In this document: piece after piece, positions 1 through 7,231 of the stretch
Layout of the letters: each line of letters begins with the position of its first letter
Position numbering within the stretch: position 1 is the stretch's first letter
NCBI GenBank assembly: GCA_963700425.1
Contig: CAVOXO010000010.1
Location: 1 to 64,000, forward strand
Direction: 5' to 3'
Length of the DNA: 64,000 nt
From: CAVOXO01 sp963700425
GTDB taxonomy: Bacteria > Actinomycetota > Acidimicrobiia > Acidimicrobiales > Microtrichaceae
Position numbers and translations under genes: made by a program
Notes under the pieces: model-generated
Database searches by the model: none
What the model was told of the DNA's origin: nothing
What the model saw: the letters and a program-made list of their open reading frames with translations, nothing else

Positions 1-72
1 TTTTTCGTCCACGCCGTCCGCCGAAACCACCCTGTGTCACGACCGCGGATTAGCAAGGGATTAGCAGAGCGG
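1..72. repeat. Right arm of an integrative-element attachment site (partial)
   Basis: This stretch matches the DNA that follows the tRNA-Thr fragments at 3174, 4981 and 10056. It has the same TTTCGTCC start and the same paired GGATTAGCA-type repeat (47-67). It is therefore the inner flank of another attachment site whose tRNA core lies just left of the window. The repeat pair probably binds the integrase arm domain; that role is inferred. Confidence 0.6.
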
Positions 73-576
73 CTGACTCAGATCGGCGCCGGCGACCTCA
101 TGCAGGTCCTCGCGGTAGCGGTCGAGGTGCTCCAGATCCTTCGCTCGACCGGAGGCCTCCTTGAGTCGTTCCCATGTGGCGACGGTGATCACGAGCGCCT
201 CGCTCCCCTCGACGAGTTGGTCGTCCGCCGACGCTGCCAAGTCGTCGTAGCCGCGGGCGGCGCCATCGGGAACGAAGACGAGGTCGAGCGGCCCGTGCTT
301 GGTCATGAGGTGGAGCGTGTCGTACTGCGCCCAGTTCTCGAGCGGATGGCGTGGGAACCACGTGCCGCCCCGGTCCGCCGTGAGCAGCCCGGCCTCGAGT
401 TCGTCGAACGCCGCGGCCAGCCGCTCGAGGTTGTCGGGATCGCGGGACGGGGTGATGTCGATGTCGACCGTCGCCGGCACCGGGAGGTCACGAACCATCG
501 CGGCCATGCCGCCGATCACGACGAACTGCACCTCGTGGCGATTCAGGACCGCGACGATTGCTCCGGGGTCAAACAC
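61..576 (-). CDS. Nucleotidyltransferase-fold protein paired with an XRE regulator
   Basis: A protein of about 171 residues reading VFDPGAIVAVLNRHEVQFVV then IGGMAAMVRDLP and DIDITPSRD. A G-G-x-A-x-x-x-R stretch followed by a D-x-D pair is the signature of the minimal nucleotidyltransferase fold seen in MNT/AbiEii-type proteins. The later LDLVFVPDG and KDLEHL segments fit the C-terminal part of that fold. I chose the GTG at 576 because the domain begins there; upstream in-frame codons only mirror the XRE gene. It overlaps the end of the XRE gene by a few bases, so the two look like an operon. Such pairs often act as toxin-antitoxin or regulatory modules, but the substrate is unknown. Its last codons lie in DNA duplicated at 5150. 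Confidence 0.6.
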   Translation of the reverse strand: MFDPGAIVAVLNRHEVQFVVIGGMAAMVRDLPVPATVDIDITPSRDPDNLERLAAAFDELEAGLLTADRGGTWFPRHPLENWAQYDTLHLMTKHGPLDLVFVPDGAARGYDDLAASADDQLVEGSEALVITVATWERLKEASGRAKDLEHLDRYREDLHEVAGADLSQPLC

Positions 577-914
577 GCGTCGTCGTGGCGTCGGACGTGC
601 CGGCGCGACGTCGCGAGACGCGGCGACGTTCGCGTTCGTTGAACGCGTCGAGTTCCTCGGCGGGCAGGAGGCTCTCTGCCATGGTGCGGGTGGCGTCGTG
701 TCGATCGGGTTCGGCCAGCCGCATTCGAACCTCGAACCCTGCGGCGGCGAGGATCCGACACAGCGTGTCCACCGACGGTGATCGACGACCCGACTCGTAC
801 GCCGAGATCGCCGCCTGGCTGGTCCTGGCCCGTGCTGGCCAGCTCGACCTGGGTGAGGCCGGCGTCGCGCCGAGCCATTCGGATCAGGTGTCGTGAATAC
901 GTCTCTGTCGCCAC
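569..914 (-). pseudogene. XRE-family helix-turn-helix regulator, one-base frame break
   Basis: The N-terminal half (SRHLIRMARRDAGLTQVELA) and the next half (SQAAISAYESGRRSPSVDTL, CRILAAAGFEVRMRLAEP) together make a normal XRE/Cro HTH domain of about 115 residues, but they are in different frames. Dropping one A near 838 joins them as ELAARARTSQAAISAYE. The residues of the two HTH helices are otherwise intact, so the break is either recent or a sequencing error. The start is taken as GTG 914; ATG 875 is possible but would cut into the first helix. The downstream partner is the nucleotidyltransferase. It probably represses its own promoter through the direct repeats at 921-948. Confidence 0.6.
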
Positions 915-920
915 CCTCCA

Positions 921-948
921 AGTATATCGGTACCGGTGTATCGGCACC
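921..948. promoter_or_regulatory. Tandem 14-base direct repeat, candidate XRE operator
   Basis: Two adjacent 14-base units, AGTATATCGGTACC and GGTGTATCGGCACC, match at 11 of 14 positions and sit immediately upstream of the XRE gene. They also lie just before the divergent small gene at 969. AT-rich sequence is otherwise rare here. A repressor autoregulating both directions is an inference from position. Confidence 0.4.
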
Positions 949-968
949 GAGAGAGTACCGTCGTCTCC

Positions 969-1160
969 GTGATCGCTGAGTTGGAGCTGGAACAGCACAG
1001 AGGCATGTGGGTGCCGTTCGACGAACCGACCGGCAACGTCGGGGCGTCCGCCGACACGGCCGACGAGTTGTACGACATCGTCGATCGGGAGCAGCTCGGC
1101 AGTGTCACGATCATGCGAGTGCCCAACCTTGACGATCCGATCTTCATCAGCATCTGCTGA
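969..1160 (+). CDS. Small acidic protein found twice in the island
   Basis: A 63-residue protein with the pattern WVPFDEPTGNV, DELYDIVD, SVTIMRVPNLDDPIF. The GTG at 969 is chosen because the relative at 10296 starts with ATG at the same place (M/V-I-A-E). I do not recognise a named family with certainty; the layout W-V-x-F-D-x-x-T-G followed by VTIMRVP resembles short conserved actinobacterial proteins of the DUF5678 kind, but this is only a resemblance. It lies divergently from the XRE/nucleotidyltransferase pair across the direct-repeat operator. Confidence 0.5.
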   Translation: MIAELELEQHRGMWVPFDEPTGNVGASADTADELYDIVDREQLGSVTIMRVPNLDDPIFISIC

Positions 1161-1244
1161 GGCCGACTCCGGTGCCGGCGTGCCGCACGTTCAGCTGTCG
1201 CCGTTCACTGACCGGCCAGACGTTCGAGCAACTCCCGATCCTCC

Positions 1245-1345
1245 GCTCCAGGTCTTGCCACGCTTCTGAACGTGTCCACGCACTCGGCGCCTCCTCTGCT
1301 GCCCCAACCCCGGTGAGGAGCGGGTCCCGGTGAAGATGGGACCAG
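1245..1345 (-). pseudogene. 5' remnant of a tyrosine integrase gene
   Basis: This segment is nearly identical to the start region of the intact integrase at 17480-17575. It keeps the GAGGAGG ribosome site, the GTG start (1283) and the first 13 codons (VRGHVQKRGKTWS), then diverges abruptly. The rest of the gene is gone. It shows that a second copy of the same integrase family once lay next to the attachment core at 1441. Confidence 0.8.
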
Positions 1346-1375
1346 TGACAGCGAGGACGCCCGGATCGGCCGCTC

Positions 1376-1396
1376 GGATTAGCAGGGGATGAGCAA
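1376..1396. repeat. Left-arm paired repeat next to the core at 1441
   Basis: GGATTAGCAGGGGATGAGCA is two copies of a GGAT(T/G)AGCA unit 11 bases apart. The same pair flanks the intact integrase at 17612. It is a candidate arm-type binding site for the integrase. Confidence 0.45.
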
Positions 1397-1440
1397 GCCG
1401 GTGATCTGGAGCCTCCGGAGGGCCGAAGACCCCTGCAAAT

Positions 1441-1484
1441 GGAGCCCGAGAGGAGAATCGAACTCCTGACCTGCTCATTACGAG
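1441..1484. repeat. Attachment core, copy 1 (3' half of tRNA-Thr)
   Basis: These 44 bases repeat the 3' half of tRNA-Thr(CGT), from the anticodon loop through the T arm and acceptor strand, and read GGAGCCCGAGAGGAGAATCG at the left end. The 5' half is absent, so this is not a working tRNA. It is the scar expected when an element integrates at a tRNA gene by recombination in the anticodon-loop region. Confidence 0.85.
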
Positions 1485-1643
1485 GCTATCCGGCACTGAG
1501 CGCTGTGCTCGACTCCTAGACAGACGAACGGACTGCGAAAGCGCGGCGAGCGCTGTGCGCCGAATTATCCGCTGTGCGCAGGTCCTCCGCAGTCGAGCGA
1601 TGTGGCCGACTCACCATGACCCGTCCTGAGATCGACGCTACGG

Positions 1644-1775
1644 ATGACCATCAGTGTGCACGGGCAGCAGCTCCGCCTGTTCCAGATCCAGGCAGCGGTG
1701 TTCGTCGCAGGCAAGGTCTTCGTCATCCTGATCAACCTCGCAGCCGAGATCATCGACAGGTGGCCGGCCCGGTGA
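1644..1775 (+). CDS. Possible 43-residue membrane peptide
   Basis: ATG 1644 opens a short frame containing the hydrophobic run AAVFVAGKVFVILINLAAEI, long enough for one membrane helix. A second hydrophobic stretch (VPVYWLIVRQL) follows in another frame up to 1860, so this could be a frame-broken two-helix protein. There is no clear ribosome site. The rest of 1485-1884 holds nothing else I can support. Confidence 0.25.
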   Translation: MTISVHGQQLRLFQIQAAVFVAGKVFVILINLAAEIIDRWPAR

Positions 1776-1884
1776 TCGGGCTGGATCCTGATCGTTTGGG
1801 CCTGGGCGTCCCCGTCTACTGGCTCATCGTCCGGCAGTTGCGACCCGTAGGCTCGTCGTAGACCCACGAGAGCAAGGGGGCACG

Positions 1885-2856
1885 ATGAAGGGGACTATCC
1901 AGACCGGATTCGGGGACCCAAGCAAGGTCCTGAGGATCGGTGAGGTCGATACGCCTGCGGTGGCCGACGATGGCGTGTTGGTGCGAGTCCGAGCAGCGTC
2001 GATCCACATCGGAGCTGTCTACGGCGTGCGAGGGCTCCCGAAGGTCATGCGTCCGATGTTCAAGTCGTTCATCGCCAAGAGCGGCGTGATCGGGCAGAAC
2101 ATCGCCGGGATCGTCGAGGCCGTTGGGTCGGGCATAACGGACCTGGCTGTCGGGGACGAGGTGTTCGGCTCATGCAGAGGAGCGTTCGCCGAGTACGCCA
2201 CGGCGACGTCGGACGCATTGGCGTCAAAGCCGACCAACCTCACGTTCGAGCAAGCTTCGGCACTGGGCGTGTCGGCGATGACCGCTCTCCAAGCGCTGCG
2301 CTCCCACGGCAACCTGAGAGCGGGCCAACACGTTCTCGTCACCGGGGCTGCGGGAGGTGTCGGCACCTTCGCGGTCCAGATCGCCAAAGTGATGGGTGCA
2401 GAGGTAACCGGCGTCTGCAGCACCCGGAATCTCGACATGATTCGATCCATTGGTGCCGACCACGTCATCGACTACACGCAACAAGATTTCACCACGGCCG
2501 AACCTGGGTACGACCTCATCCTGGACAACGTCGGAGCCCATTCATTGAAGGCCATGCGACGTGTGCTCACCGCCGACGGACTGCTGTTGGCCAACGGGGC
2601 ACCAGCTCCGACCGGCTGGTTCGGCGGCCTGGGTCACCCTCTGAAGGTCACCGTCTCCTCGATCTTCTCCAAGCAGCAGGGTCGCCCCTTCTTCTCGACG
2701 GAGAACGAGGAGGATCTGAGCACCCTGCAGGAAATGGCCAAGGCAGGCAAGCTCACACCGGTCGTGGATCAGGTCTTCGCTCTGGAAGACGCCGTTGACG
2801 CAGTCACCTTCGTAGGCGAGGGCCACAACCAGGGAACATCCGTCATCACCATGTGA
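1885..2856 (+). CDS. Zinc-independent MDR oxidoreductase (quinone-reductase-like)
   Basis: A complete 323-residue protein of the medium-chain dehydrogenase/reductase superfamily. It has an N-terminal GroES-like domain (VGDEVFG near residue 90) and a Rossmann domain with the nucleotide motif LVTGAAGGVG at about 151-160, followed by MGAEVTGVCS. The cysteine and histidine ligands of zinc alcohol dehydrogenases are missing, which places it with NADPH:quinone reductases and enoyl reductases. The C-terminal GKLTPVVDQVF is typical. The start is supported by AAGGGGG upstream. It is the only full-length gene of module 1485-3173. Its substrate cannot be read from sequence. Confidence 0.85.
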   Translation: MKGTIQTGFGDPSKVLRIGEVDTPAVADDGVLVRVRAASIHIGAVYGVRGLPKVMRPMFKSFIAKSGVIGQNIAGIVEAVGSGITDLAVGDEVFGSCRGAFAEYATATSDALASKPTNLTFEQASALGVSAMTALQALRSHGNLRAGQHVLVTGAAGGVGTFAVQIAKVMGAEVTGVCSTRNLDMIRSIGADHVIDYTQQDFTTAEPGYDLILDNVGAHSLKAMRRVLTADGLLLANGAPAPTGWFGGLGHPLKVTVSSIFSKQQGRPFFSTENEEDLSTLQEMAKAGKLTPVVDQVFALEDAVDAVTFVGEGHNQGTSVITM

Positions 2857-2909
2857 CAGCCCGCTCCGGTGGCTCGGTATCCACGTAGCAGCCACTGCCT
2901 GCGGGTGAC

Positions 2910-3080
2910 TCAGGAACCCGCCGAACTCCGCCGGACCGGAAACGTCTCTACAAGCTTGATGGGACCGCATCGGGCGGAGCCGCCAGTCTCTGACGACGCC
3001 TCGATCCACAGCGTTGCCGCGATCGACGCGGCCACCGATACCAACGTGCAAAGGACCGTCAGGACCAGGAACCGCTTCAC
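2910..3080 (-). CDS. Possible small exported protein
   Basis: The GTG at 3080 opens a 56-residue frame beginning VKRFLVLTVLCTLVSVAASI: a basic start followed by a hydrophobic run, as in a signal peptide or single membrane anchor. The mature part is short, with one cysteine (SARCGPIKLVE). The ribosome site is weak. It lies convergent to the oxidoreductase, just before attachment copy 2. No family is recognised. Confidence 0.3.
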   Translation of the reverse strand: MKRFLVLTVLCTLVSVAASIAATLWIEASSETGGSARCGPIKLVETFPVRRSSAGS

Positions 3081-3173
3081 CGCGCTCGACCCTAGTCACG
3101 AGGTAGGCACGAGCAGCCACCACCGGTTCGGGGCCCGGTGCCGTCGAGCCTTCAACGCAACGAAGTGGCGGTT

Positions 3174-3217
3174 GGAGCCCGCGAGGAGAATCGAACTCCT
3201 GACCTGCTCATTGCGAG
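3174..3217. repeat. Attachment core, copy 2
   Basis: Same 44-base tRNA-Thr 3' half as at 1441, with two changes (GCGAGGAG for GAGAGGAG, and TTGCGAG for TTACGAG). The second change falls in the anticodon-loop end, as it also does in copy 3, so copies 2 and 3 share an ancestor. Confidence 0.85.
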
Positions 3218-3345
3218 AGGTCGAATGGGCGTCTGTGCCCTGTGGTCCCGTGCAGCGTAGCCCGGAATTCTGGGGCCTTTCGTCCACGCCGTTCGGCCGA
3301 AACCACGCGGTGTGACAGCGCGGATTAGCAAGGGATGAGCAGAGA
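3218..3345. repeat. Right arm following attachment copy 2
   Basis: About 128 bases closely similar to the arms after 5024 and 10099 and to the left end of the window. It contains GCGTCTGTG, GGAATTCTGG, TTTCGTCCAC and the paired GGATTAGCA/GGATGAGCA repeat at 3322-3341. It carries no gene. Confidence 0.6.
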
Positions 3346-3360
3346 CGCCCCACGCGCCAC

Positions 3361-3767
3361 TCAGGAATCGGTGCCTGAACTGATCCTCGGTCGCAACCAG
3401 TCGGCCGTCCGCCGCTCATCCCACTCGCCTGCTGCGATCGACACGACCGCCGCCTCGGCTTCGTCGACGTCGGGCGGGTCAACCCATCGCCACCCGTTGA
3501 GGATCAAGAAGTACCGCATGGACACCCACGCCACGCGCTTGTTGCCGTCGGGAAGTGGGTGGTCTTGGCGAGCCTGACGATCAGCACCGCCGTCTTGTCG
3601 ACCAGGTCCGGGTAGGAGTCCTCACCGCCGAATCCGGCGGAGGGGGCGTGGAGCGCGGAGTCCGCGAGGTCAAGGTTGGCAATCTTTGCGATCACGAACT
3701 CATCGAGTCCGGTGACTTCAGCGGCAATTGCCGTGTAGCTCGCCAGGTCCAGGTACTCGATGCTCAC
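3361..3767 (-). pseudogene. Doc-type Fic toxin with a one-base frame break
   Basis: The N-terminal part reads MSIEYLDLASYTAIAAEVTG as in death-on-curing proteins. The Fic active-site motif H-P-L-P-D-G-N-K-R is present but in the next frame, and is rejoined if one C is added near 3560 (RLAKTHPLPDGNKR). The C-terminal part (AWVSMRYFLILNG) then runs to the stop at 3361, giving about 135 residues, the normal Doc length. Doc proteins are Fic enzymes that phosphorylate EF-Tu and arrest growth. The start overlaps the antitoxin stop by four bases, the classic antitoxin-first layout. All catalytic residues survive, so a sequencing error is a real possibility. Confidence 0.75.
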
Positions 3768-3973
3768 TTCGCCAGTCGCTCGAGAAGCTCTCGGTCCTCC
3801 TCGATGATCTGGCGAACACGATCTTTGAACTTCGGGTCACGCCGTCGACTCTCCACGGCCTCACTGAGGGCATCTTTGATCGTCTCATTCACGCTCTTGC
3901 CCTCGACACGCGCCAGCGCCTCGGTATCCGCGGCAAGTTCATCCGGAAGCCGAACCGTCATATTCTTCGTCAT
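3764..3973 (-). CDS. Ribbon-helix-helix antitoxin
   Basis: A 69-residue protein. MTVRLPDELAADTEALA is a ribbon-helix-helix (CopG/Arc-like) strand and first helix, and the charged C-terminus DPKFKDRVRQIIEEDRELLE is the type of tail that wraps its toxin. It precedes the Doc-type gene with an ATGA overlap, so it should neutralise that toxin and repress the operon as a dimer. A decayed copy of a similar C-terminus is visible at 10975-11055. Confidence 0.8.
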   Translation of the reverse strand: MTKNMTVRLPDELAADTEALARVEGKSVNETIKDALSEAVESRRRDPKFKDRVRQIIEEDRELLERLAK

Positions 3974-3993
3974 GGTGGCATGCTACCACGACA

Positions 3994-4125
3994 CTAATTG
4001 AAACTGGACGATCGATCGTCGGTCACGTCAGGCGAGACGGAATCGTCGGGTTGAGCCGGGCCACAAGCCCCCGCTCCGACAACGAGACCGATTGCGATCG
4101 CCGTCACTGCAAGCCGCCGGATCAC
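3994..4125 (-). CDS. Possible 43-residue lipoprotein
   Basis: The GTG at 4125 lies five bases after a good GAGGAG ribosome site. The peptide starts VIRRLAVTAIAIGLVVGAGA, then a cysteine, giving a signal peptide with a weak lipobox (A-G-A-C). Only about 23 residues follow, rich in D and S. It could be the stub of a longer lipoprotein cut off by rearrangement. It sits upstream of the toxin-antitoxin pair on the same strand. Confidence 0.35.
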   Translation of the reverse strand: MIRRLAVTAIAIGLVVGAGACGPAQPDDSVSPDVTDDRSSSFN

Positions 4126-4398
4126 CGGTCTCCTCGTGTCGTGACCATCTGTGTCTCAGCGTAGAAGCCCGTCGGCGTTGAAATCCGCTGCTGAATACTG
4201 CGTCACTCAGCCACGACCTGGCTTCGCCGCCTCGTCACGCCTGCCGCTCCGAGAGGGCTTGTCATCGAGCCGCGCCGAATCTTCAAGTCCCCGTCGGGAT
4301 CGCTCTGGGTTCCGCTGTCTTCCGGCGACCCGTTCTGACGAAGGTTTGTAGGCCAAGGGGCTCGTCAGCCGCGCATCTTGGCGGGTAGAACAGCGGTC

Positions 4399-4749
4399 AT
4401 GCGCGCGGTGCTGATCGTCATGGCGCTCATGGCCTGGGTGTACTGCGTGATCGGTGCCGTGGGACTCACTGCCTACCTCGCTGCGGTCGCTGGGGGGGCG
4501 CTGCGAGCCCGCTACGTCGGGGCGGAACGCACCCCGCCCCCACCTGCTCGAGGAGTGGTGACGGCCCTGGTCGTGTTCGCGGTCACCATGGTGGCGATGG
4601 CTTCCGGCCTCGCCGCCGTGGCCCTGTCTGACGAGCCGTCCGCCCTGTCGAGCGCGGCCGCATGGGCGGCGCTGCCGTCGTGGAGTGCTCTGGCGGCTGC
4701 GAGCACGGCAGTGGTGTTGTGGCGGCGGAGACCGACAGCGGCCGCCTGA
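4399..4749 (+). CDS. Small three-helix membrane protein
   Basis: About 116 residues with hydrophobic segments near residues 1-35 (VLIVMALMAWVYCVIGAVG), 52-75 (VVTALVVFAVTMVAMASGL) and 82-105. I prefer ATG 4399 to the TTG seven codons earlier because the hydrophobic start follows it directly. No family is recognised. It is the last gene before integrase debris and attachment copy 3. Confidence 0.45.
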   Translation: MRAVLIVMALMAWVYCVIGAVGLTAYLAAVAGGALRARYVGAERTPPPPARGVVTALVVFAVTMVAMASGLAAVALSDEPSALSSAAAWAALPSWSALAAASTAVVLWRRRPTAAA

Positions 4750-4848
4750 CCCGGAGCCCCTGATGTGTCGAGCGAAGGTGCGGCCGGCTCTCATCGGCGG
4801 TGGAGGACGAAGCCCACGATCGAGGGCCGGGGCACCCCCAGCCCGCGG

Positions 4849-4961
4849 TCAATCCATCGCCGCCCCGCCGAACACGGCCGCGCGGATCTGGTCGGCGGCG
4901 TCGGTCTGAAGGCTGGGAGTCGCCCTGCGGGCTGACCGGCGAGCCGCTGCACCCCGACACG
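4849..4961. pseudogene. Rearranged integrase debris
   Basis: Two pieces of the same integrase family meet head to head. On the minus strand 4849-4920 encodes PSLQTDAADQIRAAVF and a stop, matching the C-terminus of the intact integrase (PSLQADAADQIGEAIF). On the plus strand 4926-4961 encodes CGLTGEPLHPDT, matching an internal segment about 70 residues before that C-terminus. The inversion and deletion show that the integrase of this module was destroyed by rearrangement next to the attachment core. Confidence 0.7.
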
Positions 4962-4980
4962 ACCCCGAAGGACGCAAGTT

Positions 4981-5024
4981 GGAGCCCGAGAGGAGAATCG
5001 AACTCCTGACCTGCTCATTGCGAG
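4981..5024. repeat. Attachment core, copy 3
   Basis: The 44-base tRNA-Thr 3' half again, ending TTGCGAG like copy 2. It is preceded by integrase debris and followed by a right arm, as expected for a junction between two elements. Confidence 0.85.
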
Positions 5025-5150
5025 AGGCCGATTGGGCGTCTGTGCTGTGCGGTCCCGCGCAGAATTGCCCGGAATTCTGGGGTTTTTCGTCCACAGCGTC
5101 CGCCGAGAACCACGCTGTGCCACGACGCGGATCAGCAAGGGATCGGCCAA
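5025..5150. repeat. Right arm following attachment copy 3
   Basis: Closely related to the arms at 1-72 and 3218-3345, sharing GGAATTCTGG and TTTTTCGTCCAC. The paired repeat is degraded here (GGATCAGCAAGGGATCGGCC, 5129-5148). Confidence 0.6.
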
Positions 5151-5240
5151 GCGGCTGACTCGGATCGGCGCCGGCGACCTCATGCCAGGTCCTCGCGGTA
5201 GCGGTCGAGGTGCTCCAGATCGCCGGTTCGACCGGGGCCT
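5151..5240 (-). pseudogene. 3' fragment of a second nucleotidyltransferase gene
   Basis: These bases repeat positions 70-150 almost exactly and encode the same C-terminus (HEVAGADPSQPLG against HEVAGADLSQPLC), with one extra base that shifts the frame. The rest of the gene and its XRE partner are missing. This module therefore once began with the same arm plus XRE/nucleotidyltransferase layout as the leftmost module. Confidence 0.65.
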
Positions 5241-5335
5241 TCGTGAGTCGCTCCAGCGCAAGCGCTTGCTTTCCCCGCCACGATCCCACCTCACGCCCTT
5301 TCGGTCCCCCGAGAGGGGCGAATCCCCGAGCCCTC

Positions 5336-6865
5336 CTAGCCTGCGTAAGCGGGCGGTCCCATGTCCTCCACGCAGCTCAGGTCGACTGCGCTGGTGGGAT
5401 CGGCGATGAACGATCTCGCAATGGTGGTGGGGCAGGCAGCGGCGCCGAGCGATTCGTGGCCGATGCCCGGGAACTCGACGAAGGTCGCCGCTGTCGCCGA
5501 GCCGGGTGGCAGTCTCGGCTCCGTCCGAAGGATCGAGGCGTGGGTCGTGGGCACCGGCGAAGACCAGGGTCGGGACACTCGTCGTGTCGATCTCGCCGAG
5601 TGGAGTGTCCTCGATGTCGAGCAGCTCGCAGATCTCCGGGTACCGGGAGTCGTCCAGGAGCGCCGCGCTGTAGACGGGCTCGTCGAGGCGGAGCTGCTCG
5701 ATGTCGATGGATTTGGCTGTGGCGCCGCGATCGGCACAAGTGACGACGGCCCGAGCGCCATCGGCCTGCGCGACAAGGACCGGGAGCCCCTCGCTCGCGA
5801 ACACGTTGACCGGGGAGGTGTCCCCAGCTCTCATACTCGTGATGAAAGCTGGGACGACCGGAAGAACGCGGTGACGTACTGGGCCTTGTGGAAGGACCAC
5901 ACGGCGTCGTCCCCGGTGATGACCAGGGTTCGCACCATGCCCTCGGCATCGGTCACGGTCACGGTCGCCGGAGCCTGGTTCAGCTGAGCCTGCAATGCCT
6001 CGATCTGAGTGGAGACATCGCCGTTGGCCTCCGCGCAGGCCGGGTCGGCGGCACAGGTGTCGGCCAACACTCCGAAGGAGCGGGCCGTCTCTGCCACATA
6101 GCCGTCCGGGAGCCGCGTCGTCGACGAACACGGGGTGGGGCGAGTCGAGGATCACCGAGCGGAGATGATCGGCGTCGGCGCGGAGCACCTCGAGCGCAAC
6201 GGTCGTGCCGTAAGAGTGAGCGTAGACATTCCACGAGTCGATACCGAGAGATTCGCGGAGGTCGATCAGGTCGGCCACCGTCGCCGCCGTGTCGTACTGA
6301 TCGAGATCAACTCCTTCGCCGCGGAGCCGCTTCGCGCAGTCGACGAAGGATTGCTGGTAGAGCGCATGCTCATCGTTCACATCGTCAGCCGCCCCGAGGT
6401 TGGCGAGGAGGGCCTCATCGACTTCGGGGCAGTCCAGCGACGGCTCGGCCATTCCTGCGCCGCGCTGGTCGAAGACCACGATGTCCGCCCCCGAGGCCAC
6501 CTCCTGCAGCGCGGGGAGATTCGATCGGCACCGAAGCCGGTGTCGCCGGGCCCGCCGTGCACGTAGACGAGCGGGTCGGCGGTCGCGTTGCTCCCGGGGA
6601 CCACCGTCACCGGCAACACGACTGACCCGGCGTCGGGGTCGTGTCGGTCCTCCGGCACGGTGAGAGTGCCGCAGGTGGCATCACCCACGCCGTCGGGAAG
6701 ACGGGGAGGAGCGAACTGCTCCCCCTCGCAGGGGACCTCGTCCAACACAGGCTCGTAGTCGGTCGACGCCTCGGTCGTTGTCGGCTCCGTCTTCTCGTCG
6801 TCGGAGCTGGAGCACCCGACTCCAACGAGCGCGACAACCACAAGCAGCACGGTGAGTGATCTCAT
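5336..6865 (-). pseudogene. Exported alpha/beta hydrolase (TAP-like), several frame breaks
   Basis: Reassembled across four frame changes (near 6515, 6100, 5840 and 5490), this is a roughly 509-residue lipoprotein hydrolase. It starts with the signal peptide MRSLTVLLVVVALVGVGC (lipobox V-G-C). Then come the oxyanion motif HGGPG, FDQRGAG, the nucleophile elbow AHSYGT, an acid in AGAHDPRLDP and the catalytic histidine in PGIGHESLG. This order matches the prolyl/tripeptidyl aminopeptidase (SlpD, TAP-like) family, which trims N-terminal residues from peptides outside the cell. All catalytic residues are present. The density of breaks suggests either decay or poor sequence. No partner gene is adjacent. 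Confidence 0.7.
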
Positions 6866-7231
6866 CGGAACAACACTGCTTGCGACCCACAAGACGGGCA
6901 AGAGGCCAAGGTCCCGAAGAACCGGATTCACCCGCGCCTCCCAGCCATCGGAGTGTGCCCGCGCCGACATCCTTCGCAGGCCGCTCATGTTGTGACGTCG
7001 CCGGTGTCGACGGCACCGAGCAACGGGCCGACCCCGAGGCACACGCGAATGCGCACGAACCCGAGAAGACCGACGTCGTATCGGCGGTCCGGGAGGCGCT
7101 CGCCTCGTCACAAGCCAAGGAACTCGCCACCAGCCGCGCCGACGGCGCCCACACCGGCTTCGAGATCGACATCGGCATGTAGTCACCGCTCCGGGCTTCG
7201 ACGCATGACCGGCTGTGCGGCGACCCGCAGA
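6866..7231. other. Stretch without a supportable gene
   Basis: Frames are open on both strands but none shows recognisable motifs, a signal peptide or a ribosome site. A plus-strand frame ending at 7182 (DVVSAVREALASSQAKEL) has ordinary-looking amphipathic sequence and could be the tail of a lost gene. I would not call it. Confidence 0.3.
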
